Of a stretch of 64,000 nucleotides of DNA, positions 24,634 to 33,098 are shown in pieces (position 1 is the stretch's first letter; the number at the start of each line of letters is the position of its first letter). The notes below the pieces were generated by a model that was not told the origin of the DNA, searched no databases, and saw nothing but the letters and a program-made list of their open reading frames with translations. A program made the position numbers and the translations under genes. The stretch is from an uncultured Bacteroidia bacterium (GTDB lineage Bacteria > Bacteroidota > Bacteroidia > Bacteroidales > UBA932): NCBI GenBank assembly GCA_902792815.1, contig CADBAY010000001.1, positions 62,001 to 126,000 of the forward strand, in the 5' to 3' direction.

Positions 24634-25634
24634 TGTTGATATTTGCTTCTCCAAGATTCTTGTGGCTATTGCTGCTCGTTCCGCTCATCCCCGTGGTGTA
24701 CGGAATCCTGCGCGCGCTGAGGCGCCGCCGCATCAGGCGCTTTGGCGACGAGGCCCTGGTGCGCTCGCTTATGCCATCATGGTCGGGCGCCAAAGGATGG
24801 ATACGTATTATCCTCTGGGACCTGGCATTCCTTTGCTTTGTAATCGGCATCGCGCGCCCGCAGATGGGTGCCAAACTCAAGGAGCATGAAGCCAAGGGCG
24901 CAGAAATAATGATCTGCCTGGACGTTTCCAACTCCATGCTCTCCCAGGACTATTCGCCATCGCGACTGGACAGGGCCAAACTGGCCATCTCCCGCGTGGT
25001 CGACAAGCTCCAGGGAGACAGGATAGGCCTGATTATCTTTGCCGGAACCTCGTTCGTACAGCTGCCCATAACCACCGATTACGTGTCGGCCAAGATGTTC
25101 CTCGGCAATATCGACACCGGATCCGTACCCGTGCAGGGCACTGCAATAGGCGATGCAATCCTCACCGCCGCAAAGAGCTTCAGCGCCCAGAGCGAGAAGA
25201 GCCGCGCCATCATCGTAATTACCGACGGCGAGAACCACGAGGACGACGCCGTGGATGCAGCGCGGCAGGCTGCCGAACTCGGCATCAAGATATACACCGT
25301 AGGCGTGGGGTCGCTCCGCGGCCAGCCCATACCGGTCAACGGCGAGCTGCTTAAAGACAAAGACGGAAACATCGTAGTGAGCCGCCTGGACGAGGCCACC
25401 CTCAAGCAGATTGCCGATGAGGGGCACGGAGCCTACGTGCACGCCGGCAACGAGGAATTCGGCCTCAACCCCATTATCGACGACATCAAGAAGATGGAGG
25501 CCGAGAAATACAATTCCATAGTGTTTGAGGAGTACGACGAGCTGTTTATGTATTTCTTTGCCGCCTCACTGGCGCTGCTTGTGCTTGAAATGCTCATCGG
25601 CGAACGCCGTCACAAAAGGAGATTGTTCGAATGA
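24633..25634 (+). CDS. batB: BatB: membrane-anchored VWA domain protein
   Basis: A 333-residue paralogue of BatA. The ATG at 24633 is chosen because it gives the same TGATG overlap as the other junctions; a GTG one codon earlier is also possible. Hydrophobic segments lie at about 8-24 and 55-72, with a final helix at about 305-325. The VWA domain has MIDAS 'CLDVSNSMLSQDYSPSRLDRAK', then 'QLPITTDYVSAK' and 'VITDGENHEDDAV'. The stop overlaps the next start as ATGA. BatA and BatB probably form a complex with BatC. Confidence 0.93.
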   Translation: MLIFASPRFLWLLLLVPLIPVVYGILRALRRRRIRRFGDEALVRSLMPSWSGAKGWIRIILWDLAFLCFVIGIARPQMGAKLKEHEAKGAEIMICLDVSNSMLSQDYSPSRLDRAKLAISRVVDKLQGDRIGLIIFAGTSFVQLPITTDYVSAKMFLGNIDTGSVPVQGTAIGDAILTAAKSFSAQSEKSRAIIVITDGENHEDDAVDAARQAAELGIKIYTVGVGSLRGQPIPVNGELLKDKDGNIVVSRLDEATLKQIADEGHGAYVHAGNEEFGLNPIIDDIKKMEAEKYNSIVFEEYDELFMYFFAASLALLVLEMLIGERRHKRRLFE

Positions 25635-26353
25635 AGTACCTGATACACACATTGTTGCTTTTACTCTCGCTGAGTTTCACGCTGGGCGCCCAAACCGACC
25701 GGCGGGAAGTCCGCGCAGGCAACCGCAAGTTCAAAAAAGAGGCTTTCAAGGAAGCTGAGATCGACTACCGCAAGGCCGTGGTCAAAGATTCCCTCTCGGT
25801 AGCGGGCAATTACAATCTGGGCTCGGCCCTGTACCGCCAGCAAGACTGGGAAGGCGCCGGAAAAGCCCTGGAGCAGGTTAAAAACATTGCCCCCGCCACC
25901 GAGAACGCCGCCCGCTGGCACTACAACAGCGGCGACGTAGCCCTTCAGAAGAAAGACTACGCCGCAGCAGTGAAGGCTTTCCGGGAGGCCCTGCTCCTCA
26001 CTCCCGACGACCTTGACGCCAAAGAGAATTACATTTACGCCAAACTGATGCTACAAAACCAGCAGAACGGAGGCGGCGGACAGGACCAGCAGAATCAGGA
26101 CCAGAACCAAGATCAAAACCAGGATCAGCAACAGGATCAGCAAGACCAGAACCAAGACCAGCAGCAGCAAGACCAGAATCAGGACAAGAACCAGGATCAG
26201 CAAGACCAGCAACAGCAGGAGCAAAAGATATCGCCACAGCAGGCCCAGCAAATGCTGCAAGCCATTCAGGCCAAGGAAAAAGAAACCCAGGACAAGGTGA
26301 AAAAGGAGAAAGCCGAAGCGCTTAAGTCCCGTCAGAAAGAAAAGAATTGGTAG
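25631..26353 (+). CDS. batC: BatC: TPR protein with Gln/Asn/Asp-rich tail
   Basis: A 240-residue exported protein with signal peptide about 1-20 (LSFTLGAQ). TPR-type helical repeats occupy about 30-140 ('AGNYNLGSALYRQQDWEGAG', 'HYNSGDVALQKKDYAAAVKA'). From about 144 to 200 the protein is almost entirely Q, N and D in short repeats (QNQDQ, QQDQ), then a charged coiled coil rich in K and E. BatC of other Bacteroidetes also has a low-complexity tail, but this one is long and very regular. TPRs suggest it scaffolds BatA/BatB. Confidence 0.9.
   Translation: MKYLIHTLLLLLSLSFTLGAQTDRREVRAGNRKFKKEAFKEAEIDYRKAVVKDSLSVAGNYNLGSALYRQQDWEGAGKALEQVKNIAPATENAARWHYNSGDVALQKKDYAAAVKAFREALLLTPDDLDAKENYIYAKLMLQNQQNGGGGQDQQNQDQNQDQNQDQQQDQQDQNQDQQQQDQNQDKNQDQQDQQQQEQKISPQQAQQMLQAIQAKEKETQDKVKKEKAEALKSRQKEKNW
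26061..26225 (+). repeat. CAG/CAA/GAC-rich repeat in batC
   Basis: About 165 bases of near-repeating CAG-AAC-CAG-GAC type hexamers and nonamers encoding Gln, Asn and Asp only, apart from a short Gly run at the start. Purine-rich and slippage-prone in appearance. Confidence 0.8.
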
Positions 26354-26355
26354 CC

Positions 26356-28965
26356 ATGAAACGATTATTTACATCCATTATATGTCTGATTGCCACCGCC
26401 CTGTCGCTCTGCGCCCAGAACACCATTAAGGTCAGCGTGCAGAACCTGGTAGCGTTGGACGAGCAGTTCAACATTTCTTTCATCATCGACGGCGAGGGCA
26501 AGGTGAGCGATTTCCAGTGGTCGCCAGGCGAGGATTTCCAACTCGTATGGGGGCCGCAGAAGGGCAGTTCCAGCTCCATCAGCATTATCAACGGCAAAAA
26601 GACACAGTCATCGCAAACCACTTATACTTACGTACTTATGCCGCGCAGCACCGGCACCTTCCAGCTGCCTGCGGCAAGCGCCACCATTAAAGGCGAGACC
26701 ATTACCTCCAAGCGCGTATCCATACAGGTGGTTAGCAACGGCGCTTCTGCGCAAGGCGGCGGCCAGGCCCAGCAGGGCGGTTCCACCTCGGGGGCGCAGC
26801 AAGGAGGCGGCAATTCCGGAGCCAATGCCGGTACGGTTCCGTCCGAAGACATATTCCTCCGCCTGAGCTTAAGCAAGACCAAAGCCGTGGTAGGCGAGAC
26901 CATCAGTGCAACTCTCAAGCTCTTCCACCGGGTCAACATAGGCGGCTTCGAAGACGCCCGCTTCCCCTCTTTCAACGGATTCTGGAGCCAGGAAGTTCAG
27001 GCTCCCACCAATATCGAATTCCACCGCGAGAGCGTAGGCGACAAGATCTACAATGCCGCCGTACTGCGTTCCTGGACCCTCATTCCACAACAGGCAGGAG
27101 AGGTAGTCATCGATCCGGCAGAACTGGTGTGCCTTGTTAACGTGCGCAACCAGAACAGCAACTCCGGCAGCATCTTCGACAGCTTTTTCCAGGACGAATA
27201 CCGCACCATACGCAAACGTGTCACCACTCCCGCCATCAAGGTTCAGGTGAGCAAGATTCCCGCCGGGGCTCCCGCCTCGTTCGGAGGCGGCGTGGGCACA
27301 TTCCGCATGACTGCCGCCCTCACCCGCGACTCACTCCGCACCCACGATGCAGCAGCGCTCAAAGTTACCATCAGCGGCAAGGGCAACATCTCGCTGCTGG
27401 AAGCGCCCAAGATCAACTTCCCGCCGGACTTTGAGGTGTACGACGTAAAGACCAGCGAGGGCGGCGGAAGCAAGACTTTCGAGTATCCTTTCATCCCCCG
27501 CAGCCACGGGGAATTCGTCCTCGGGCCGGTGGAGTACAGTTATTACGATGTAGCCGGCGGCAAATTTGTCACCCTGCGCAGCGCCGAGATGCCGATCAAG
27601 GTCTCAAAGGGCGAAGATAGCGCGCCCGCTTCAGGCGGCGGACAGTTGGTGGTCAATCCTAACCGCAAAGACGTACGCGACCTGGGAAGCGACATACGCT
27701 TCATCGCCACCAAGGAGCCCGCACTTACCCGCGCCGGATACTTCTTTGCAGGTTCCGGGCTCTTCTGGGCCATTGCAGCGCTGCTGTGCCTGTTGGCCGC
27801 AGCGGTGTACTTCCTCACGCGCAAGCTGTGGGAGCGCCGCGCCGACGTAGCCGGGACCAAGAACAGGGCCGCCACCAAGATGGCGCGCAAGCGCCTCTCG
27901 CAGGCCGGCGAATTCCTGCGCAAAGACCTCTACACCGCATTCTACGAGGAGCTTCACAAGGCCCTGCTGGGCTTCGTGAGCGACAAGCTCAACATGCCCG
28001 CCGCCGACCTTAGCAAAGAGAATATCGCAGAGAGGCTCGTTGAAGGTGGCGCTACGGCCGACCAGGCCGCCCGCTTTACGGAGCTTCTCGATGCCTGCGA
28101 GTTTGCCCGCTACGCTCCTTCCGAGGGGCATGAGGCCATGAACAGCCATTACGAGGGAGCGGTGAGCGTCATCTCCGAAATCGATTCATCTATGAAACAT
28201 AATTCGCGCGGCGGTGCCGCTGCTGCCTTGATTGCCATGCTGATGGTACTGCCATTAGGCGTTCGCGCCCAGGCGCCTTCCGACCATCTTTGGGACGAGG
28301 GAGTGACCGCTTACAGCGAGTCCCGCTGGCAAGATGCCGCTGACTCCTGGATGCAGATTGCCCAGGCCGGTCAGGAGAGCGCATCGCTGTATTACAACAT
28401 AGGCAACGCCTTCTATAAGGGGGGCGATGTGGCACACGCCATCCTGTGGTACGAAAGGGCTCTTAAGGTGGATCCTTCATACGAGGACGCCCGGGTTAAT
28501 TTAGCTTTTGTCCGCACGCAGATTCAGGACCGCATTGAGGATATTCCGGAGTTCTTCCTTAAGAGCTGGGCGCGTAAACTCTGCTGGCTGCTACCTTCAA
28601 ATGCCTGGGCAGTATTGACCCTGGTGCTTCTGGGAGCGGTTTTGGCGTGCCTGCTGCTGTTCCTGCTCGGAAGAGGCGGCGCGCGTAAAGCGGGCTTCTT
28701 CAGCGGCCTTGTTGCCTTGATTCTTTGCCTGATGTGCTTCTGGTTCGCCTTCTGGCAACGCAGCGAGGGACTCAGTCATCAAAGCGCCATAGTTACCGCA
28801 GCTGTCTCGGAGGTCAAGAGTTCCCCGGGCAGCGGAGTTAGCCTGTTCGTGCTCCACGAGGGCACCAAGGTCAAAACCCTCGAAGCGGTTGGCGACTGGC
28901 AGAACATAGAGCTTGCCGACGGCCGCCAGGGCTGGATCCCCTCCGGCAGCATAACGGTGATATAG
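26356..28965 (+). CDS. BatD-BatE fusion protein
   Basis: The ATG at 26356 (MKRLFTSII, signal peptide to about A-Q) gives 869 residues. Residues 1-600 are BatD: tandem beta domains ('VLMPRSTGTFQLPAASATIK', 'FIPRSHGEFVLGPVEYSYYD'), a Gly/Ser/Gln-rich linker near 135-155, a membrane span at about 462-482 and a cytoplasmic helical domain. At about residue 613 a second signal-like sequence starts (MKHNSRGGAAAALIAMLMV...VRAQ). It is followed by TPRs ('SASLYYNIGNAFYKGGDVAH'), two membrane helices (about 745-770 and 778-797) and a C-terminal bacterial SH3 domain (KVKTLEAVGDWQNIEL): this is BatE. The two are normally separate genes. No stop intervenes, though the internal ATG at 28192 could also start a free BatE. 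Confidence 0.88.
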   Translation: MKRLFTSIICLIATALSLCAQNTIKVSVQNLVALDEQFNISFIIDGEGKVSDFQWSPGEDFQLVWGPQKGSSSSISIINGKKTQSSQTTYTYVLMPRSTGTFQLPAASATIKGETITSKRVSIQVVSNGASAQGGGQAQQGGSTSGAQQGGGNSGANAGTVPSEDIFLRLSLSKTKAVVGETISATLKLFHRVNIGGFEDARFPSFNGFWSQEVQAPTNIEFHRESVGDKIYNAAVLRSWTLIPQQAGEVVIDPAELVCLVNVRNQNSNSGSIFDSFFQDEYRTIRKRVTTPAIKVQVSKIPAGAPASFGGGVGTFRMTAALTRDSLRTHDAAALKVTISGKGNISLLEAPKINFPPDFEVYDVKTSEGGGSKTFEYPFIPRSHGEFVLGPVEYSYYDVAGGKFVTLRSAEMPIKVSKGEDSAPASGGGQLVVNPNRKDVRDLGSDIRFIATKEPALTRAGYFFAGSGLFWAIAALLCLLAAAVYFLTRKLWERRADVAGTKNRAATKMARKRLSQAGEFLRKDLYTAFYEELHKALLGFVSDKLNMPAADLSKENIAERLVEGGATADQAARFTELLDACEFARYAPSEGHEAMNSHYEGAVSVISEIDSSMKHNSRGGAAAALIAMLMVLPLGVRAQAPSDHLWDEGVTAYSESRWQDAADSWMQIAQAGQESASLYYNIGNAFYKGGDVAHAILWYERALKVDPSYEDARVNLAFVRTQIQDRIEDIPEFFLKSWARKLCWLLPSNAWAVLTLVLLGAVLACLLLFLLGRGGARKAGFFSGLVALILCLMCFWFAFWQRSEGLSHQSAIVTAAVSEVKSSPGSGVSLFVLHEGTKVKTLEAVGDWQNIELADGRQGWIPSGSITVI

Positions 28966-28994
28966 CGCAACCCATTTTTCACCTGCCAGTATCA

Positions 28995-29022
28995 TTGTTT
29001 TTGGCTTTTTTATTTATATTTG
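28995..29022 (+). promoter_or_regulatory. Promoter of the exbB-exbD-tonB-rluB-era-parC operon
   Basis: TTG (28995-28997), 17 bases, then TATATTTG (29015-29022), a perfect TAnnTTTG. It lies 21 bases upstream of the exbB ATG in the only sizeable gap between the Bat operon and exbB. Confidence 0.65.
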
Positions 29023-29043
29023 TAAGTTAAAGATTCTATTGAT

Positions 29044-29748
29044 ATGCTAAACTATCTTCTTCAGGCCGACATCGTAGACGCGGTACAGGCCGCTCCGGTG
29101 CAGCAGGAAATGTCCTTCTCCCTTATCGACATGGCCGTCAAGGGCGGCTGGCTTATGATTGTGCTGCTGGCCCTTTCGCTGGTGGCCATTTACATTTTTG
29201 GCAAGAAATGGTGGATGATACGCCAGGCTTCCAAAATCGACAAGGACTTCATGATGGACATCAAGGATTACATCCACGACGGTAAAATCAAGTCCGCCAA
29301 GACCCTTTGCTCCAAGTTCGACACTCCCGTCGCCCGTATGGTCGAGAGCGGTATCGAGCGCATGGGCAAGCCCCTCGGGGACATACAGACCGCTATCGAA
29401 AACGTTGGCAACGTTGAGGTGGCCCGCCTCGAGAAGGGTCTCCCCTATCTGGCAATGATCGCCGGCGGCGCTCCCATGATCGGATTCCTCGGCACCGTGA
29501 TGGGTATGGTGCAGGCCTTCTTCAACATGTCGCAGGCCGGCAACAACATCGATATCACCCTCCTGTCGAGCGGTATCTACACCGCCATGATCACCACCGT
29601 TGGTGGTCTTATCGTAGGTATCATCGCTTACTTCGGATACAACTGGCTCACCTCCAAGGTGTCCAACGTGGTATTCCAGATGGAGAGCAGCACCATAGAG
29701 TTCATGGACCTGCTGGAAGATCCGCAGGGCGTTAAAGAAGAGGAATAA
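29044..29748 (+). CDS. exbB: MotA/TolQ/ExbB proton channel protein
   Basis: A 234-residue membrane protein with three hydrophobic segments (about 35-55, 135-160 and 175-200). The proton-channel family core is 'GLPYLAMIAGGAPMIGFLGTVMGMVQAF', followed by 'DITLLSSGIYTAMITTVGGLIVGIIAYF'. It works with the ExbD and TonB-like proteins encoded next to pass proton-motive force to outer-membrane receptors; one such receptor is encoded at 57951-60080. TAATG overlap with exbD. Confidence 0.95.
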   Translation: MLNYLLQADIVDAVQAAPVQQEMSFSLIDMAVKGGWLMIVLLALSLVAIYIFGKKWWMIRQASKIDKDFMMDIKDYIHDGKIKSAKTLCSKFDTPVARMVESGIERMGKPLGDIQTAIENVGNVEVARLEKGLPYLAMIAGGAPMIGFLGTVMGMVQAFFNMSQAGNNIDITLLSSGIYTAMITTVGGLIVGIIAYFGYNWLTSKVSNVVFQMESSTIEFMDLLEDPQGVKEEE

Positions 29749-30158
29749 TGGCACTCAAGCGTATCACCAAGGCAGACCCGAACATGTCGATGTCGAGTAT
29801 GACCGACATAGTGTTCCTCCTGCTCATATTCTTCCTGGTGACCTCCACGCTGGTGAATCCCAACGCCCTCAAGCTCCTGCTTCCCAAGAGCACCGGGCAG
29901 GTTGGCGCAAAAGCCACCGTGAGCGTCTCCATCAAGGACTGGGGTGAGGATCAGTACACCTTCCACATCAACGGAAACGAGACTCCCGTCCCCCTGGAGC
30001 AGGTAGAAGATGGTCTGGTGGAACTTCTCCAGACCGAGGAGGACCCCACCTTCTCCATCTACTCCGACGAGAGCGTCCCCATCAAGGAAATCGTGCAGGT
30101 GATGAATATCGCCAAACGCAATCACTATAAAGTAATCCTGGCCACACAACCCGAATGA
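29748..30158 (+). CDS. exbD: ExbD/TolR family protein
   Basis: A 136-residue protein with a single N-terminal membrane helix (about 17-38), containing the functionally essential Asp in 'SSMTDIVFLLLIFFLVTSTL'. The periplasmic domain is short. Partner of the ExbB protein just upstream. The stop overlaps the next start as ATGA. Confidence 0.95.
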   Translation: MALKRITKADPNMSMSSMTDIVFLLLIFFLVTSTLVNPNALKLLLPKSTGQVGAKATVSVSIKDWGEDQYTFHINGNETPVPLEQVEDGLVELLQTEEDPTFSIYSDESVPIKEIVQVMNIAKRNHYKVILATQPE

Positions 30159-30937
30159 AACAGTATCTCCGAGAGCGAGGCGAAAGGCAGCGCAATGCAG
30201 TAATGACCGGCATCATAATGACGCTGGCCGTTCACGTCAGCGCCGCCCTGCTGGTGTCGTTCACGGGCATAAAGTATCTCTATCCGCCGCCTGTAGAAAA
30301 CACTTTCCTGCTCGATTTTGAAGAAGAACAGGTGGAGGTTAAGCAGAATGAAGGGCGAGACCCGAGGGGCGAGGATGTCAATCCCGACGAGAAAGTGGAA
30401 CTGGTCCAGCGCAGCGAGTCGCCCAATGTGAGCAAGAAGCCCAACCTGACTCCCGCCACCAAGCCCGATCCGCACGGAGACGTGGAGGTAACCGAGCCCA
30501 AACGCGACGAGGAGCCCAAGCTCGACCCCAGGGCCACATTCCCCGGCATGGGCAAGAAAGACACCACGCTCACGGCGCAGCACGGCGCTTCCGAGCCCGG
30601 GACAACCTTCAAGCCCGGCCAGCCTACCGGCAATGTCAAGACAGGCAACACCGATGGCAAGCCCAACGCCCACCTGGAAGGCCGCACCGTCGACAAGGCC
30701 GGCCTCAAGAAGCCCGTTTACACCTCGCAGGAAAGCGGCAAAGTGGTGGTCAAGATTTGGGTAGACCAATACGGAAAGGTCCAGAAAGCCGTTCCCGGAG
30801 CGGACGGCACCACCGTGACCGACAGGGCCTTGTGGACAGCGGCGCGTAACGCAGCGCTCGAAACAGGCTTCAATATGAGCTCCAGTGCCCCGGCTTTACA
30901 GGAGGGCACAATAACCTATATTTTCAACCTAAAATGA
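30155..30937 (+). CDS. TonB-like energy transducer
   Basis: A 260-residue protein with an N-terminal membrane anchor (about 16-38), a Pro/Lys/Glu-rich periplasmic linker (about 50-170) and a C-terminal TonB-like domain ('SGKVVVKIWVDQYGKVQKAV', then 'ALWTAARNAALETGFN', ending 'GTITYIFNLK'). In many Bacteroidetes this third member of an exbB-exbD set is the energy transducer. Overlaps rluB as ATGA. Confidence 0.88.
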   Translation: MKQYLRERGERQRNAVMTGIIMTLAVHVSAALLVSFTGIKYLYPPPVENTFLLDFEEEQVEVKQNEGRDPRGEDVNPDEKVELVQRSESPNVSKKPNLTPATKPDPHGDVEVTEPKRDEEPKLDPRATFPGMGKKDTTLTAQHGASEPGTTFKPGQPTGNVKTGNTDGKPNAHLEGRTVDKAGLKKPVYTSQESGKVVVKIWVDQYGKVQKAVPGADGTTVTDRALWTAARNAALETGFNMSSSAPALQEGTITYIFNLK

Positions 30938-32214
30938 TGGATGGTTTTTCTAAAGACGGCCGAAAACTTAGACCACGGAAAACAGCTGCTGGTGCAGTAC
31001 GTACCGAAAAAGTAGATTTCTCTTCCGAGAGCAGCCCCCGCCCTTACGGCGAGAGGCGCAGCTTCTCCGACCACAAACCCTACGGCAAGCCCTATGGTGA
31101 GCGCAAACCTTACGGCGAGCACAAGACCTATGGTGACCGCCCTCAAAGGCCCTATGGCGAGCGTCCGCAGAGGCCTTACGGCGATCGTCCCCAGAGGCCC
31201 TATGGCGAGCATAGAGCTTACGGAGAAGGCAAACCTTACGGCGAAGGCAGGCCTTATGGCGAGAATAAGCCTTACGGCGAGAGCAAGCCGTACGGTGAGC
31301 GCCGCTCCTTCGGCGAGGGCAAACCCTACGGCGACCGCCCCCAGAGGCCTTACGGCGAGCGTCCCGCAAAGCCCCGTAAAGGCGGCAAGCGCGGCCCCAG
31401 CCCCGCAGCGAACGAGGGTATCAAGCGAATGATCAACCGCAGGCCCCGCGTGGACCAGCCTTACGACGGCCCCGCATATGAGCCCGAGGTGGTAAAGAAC
31501 GAGATCCGCCTCAACCGTTTCATGGCCAATTCCGGTGTATGTTCACGCCGCGAGGCAGATACATTCATCGAGGCCGGATGCGTAACGGTTAACGGAGAGG
31601 TGGTGACCGAACTCGGCACCAAGGTCAACATATTCGACGACGATGTGCGCTTCAACGGAGAGCGTCTCAGAGGCGAGAGCAAGGTTTACCTGGTGATGAA
31701 CAAGCCCAAGGGCTATGTTACTTCTGCCTCCGATCCTCACGCCGACAAGACTGTCATGGATCTCATAAAGAACTGCCCCACAAGGGTTTACCCCGTAGGT
31801 CGCCTGGACAAGGCCACCACCGGCGTGCTGATGTTCACCAACGACGGCGAGATTGCCGAGCGCCTTACCCATCCTTCATACGACAAGAAGAAGATTTACC
31901 AGGTCTCCCTGGACCGCAGTCTGAGCCAGGAAGACTTTAACAAGATAGTACAGGGCATCACCCTCGGGGACGGCTTCGTGCAGGCGGACGAACTGGAATA
32001 CGTTGACGAGCGCGACCACAGCAAGCTCGGGATCGAAATCCATTCCGGCAAGAACCGCATCGTACGCCGCATCTTCGAGTCGCTCGGCTACACCGTAAAA
32101 GCTCTTGACAGAGTTTACTTCGCCGGCCTCACCAAGAAGGGGCTCAAGAAGGGCGCCTGGCGCTATCTGTCGGAGAGTGAAGTGAATATGCTCAAAATGG
32201 GGGCCTACGTATAA
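30934..32214 (+). CDS. RluB/RsuA-type rRNA pseudouridine synthase with PYGE-repeat N-terminal arm
   Basis: A 426-residue protein. Residues about 36-147 are a low-complexity arm with about 17 copies of a P-Y-G-E/D motif separated by basic residues (KPYGE, RPYGD, HRAYGE). A Lys/Arg-rich stretch follows, then an S4 RNA-binding domain (about 185-250, 'RLNRFMANSGVCSRREADTF') and the catalytic domain with Asp in 'GRLDKATTGVLMFTNDG'. The C-terminus has 'GKNRIVRRIFESLGY', the RluB/RluF signature. Modifies 23S or 16S rRNA; the exact position is not predictable. Bacteroidetes RluB proteins often have disordered basic arms, but this one is unusually regular. The ATG is doubled. Confidence 0.92.
   Translation: MMDGFSKDGRKLRPRKTAAGAVRTEKVDFSSESSPRPYGERRSFSDHKPYGKPYGERKPYGEHKTYGDRPQRPYGERPQRPYGDRPQRPYGEHRAYGEGKPYGEGRPYGENKPYGESKPYGERRSFGEGKPYGDRPQRPYGERPAKPRKGGKRGPSPAANEGIKRMINRRPRVDQPYDGPAYEPEVVKNEIRLNRFMANSGVCSRREADTFIEAGCVTVNGEVVTELGTKVNIFDDDVRFNGERLRGESKVYLVMNKPKGYVTSASDPHADKTVMDLIKNCPTRVYPVGRLDKATTGVLMFTNDGEIAERLTHPSYDKKKIYQVSLDRSLSQEDFNKIVQGITLGDGFVQADELEYVDERDHSKLGIEIHSGKNRIVRRIFESLGYTVKALDRVYFAGLTKKGLKKGAWRYLSESEVNMLKMGAYV
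31042..31376 (+). repeat. In-frame CCTTACGGCGA repeats encoding PYGE units
   Basis: About 335 bases built from 12-18-base units around CC(T/C)TA(C/T)GGCGA. The encoded arm is rich in Pro, Tyr, Gly, Glu and Arg. The units vary at synonymous positions, so this is an old array rather than a recent slippage product. Confidence 0.85.
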
Positions 32215-33095
32215 TGGACCACCGTTCTGGATTCGTCAACATCATCGGCAACCCCAATGTAGGTAAATCTACGCTGATGAACGCGCTGGTGGGCGAAAAG
32301 CTCTCCATTGTCACCGCCAAGGCCCAGACCACCCGTCACCGCATCATGGGCATCGTGAACGGCGATGACTGGCAGATTGTTTACTCCGATACTCCCGGTA
32401 TCCTGAGGCCGAACTACAGGCTTCAGCAGAACATGATGAACTTTGTTGACGGAGCCCTCGGCGACGCCGACATAATCCTTTATGTCACCGATACCGTCGA
32501 AACTCCTGACAAGAACGAGGAGTACGTGAGCAAACTCCGGCGCATCGAATGCCCCGTAATCGTGGTCATCAACAAGATAGATATCAGCACGCAGGAGAAG
32601 GTGCTTTCTCTTTCCGCCTGGTGGAAGGAACAACTCCCCTCCGCACAGATAATCCCCGCAAGCGCACAGGAGCGCTTCAACCTCGACAGCATACTTGATG
32701 CGGTGATTGAAAAGCTCCCCGTATGCCCGCCCTGGTTTGACAAAGACGCCTTTACGGACAAGAATCTGCGCTTCTTCGCCTCGGAAATTATAAGGGAGAA
32801 AATTTTCCTCAACTATCAGGAGGAGATTCCTTATAGCTGCGAGGTGGGCATAGAGGCCTTCCGCGAGGGAGAGGAGCGCTACGATATCGACGCCGTAATC
32901 TACGTGATGCGCGAGTCGCAGAAAGGCATCATCATAGGCAAGAAGGGCGCCGCGCTCAAGAAAGTGGGCACCCAGGCCCGAATCGACATGGAAGACTTCT
33001 TCCAGAAAAAAGTTTTCCTGTCCATTTTTGTTAAAGTCGATCCCGACTGGAGGGAGAACAAACGAGAATTACGCCGCTTCGGCTACGAAGATTGA
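32214..33095 (+). CDS. era: GTPase Era
   Basis: A 293-residue GTPase required for 30S subunit maturation. G motifs: GNPNVGKST (G1), TTRHR (G2), DTPG (G3), NKID (G4) and SAQ (G5). The C-terminal KH domain has 'GIIIGKKGAALKKVGTQAR'. Length is normal for Era. TAATG overlap with rluB and a 3-base gap to parC. Confidence 0.97.
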   Translation: MDHRSGFVNIIGNPNVGKSTLMNALVGEKLSIVTAKAQTTRHRIMGIVNGDDWQIVYSDTPGILRPNYRLQQNMMNFVDGALGDADIILYVTDTVETPDKNEEYVSKLRRIECPVIVVINKIDISTQEKVLSLSAWWKEQLPSAQIIPASAQERFNLDSILDAVIEKLPVCPPWFDKDAFTDKNLRFFASEIIREKIFLNYQEEIPYSCEVGIEAFREGEERYDIDAVIYVMRESQKGIIIGKKGAALKKVGTQARIDMEDFFQKKVFLSIFVKVDPDWRENKRELRRFGYED

Positions 33096-33098
33096 CAG

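Noticed and set aside
20794..28965. MoxR/VWA genes as a phage-defence or ternary complex system
   Set aside because: Gene order and content match the known Bat aerotolerance operon; no nuclease or other effector is present.
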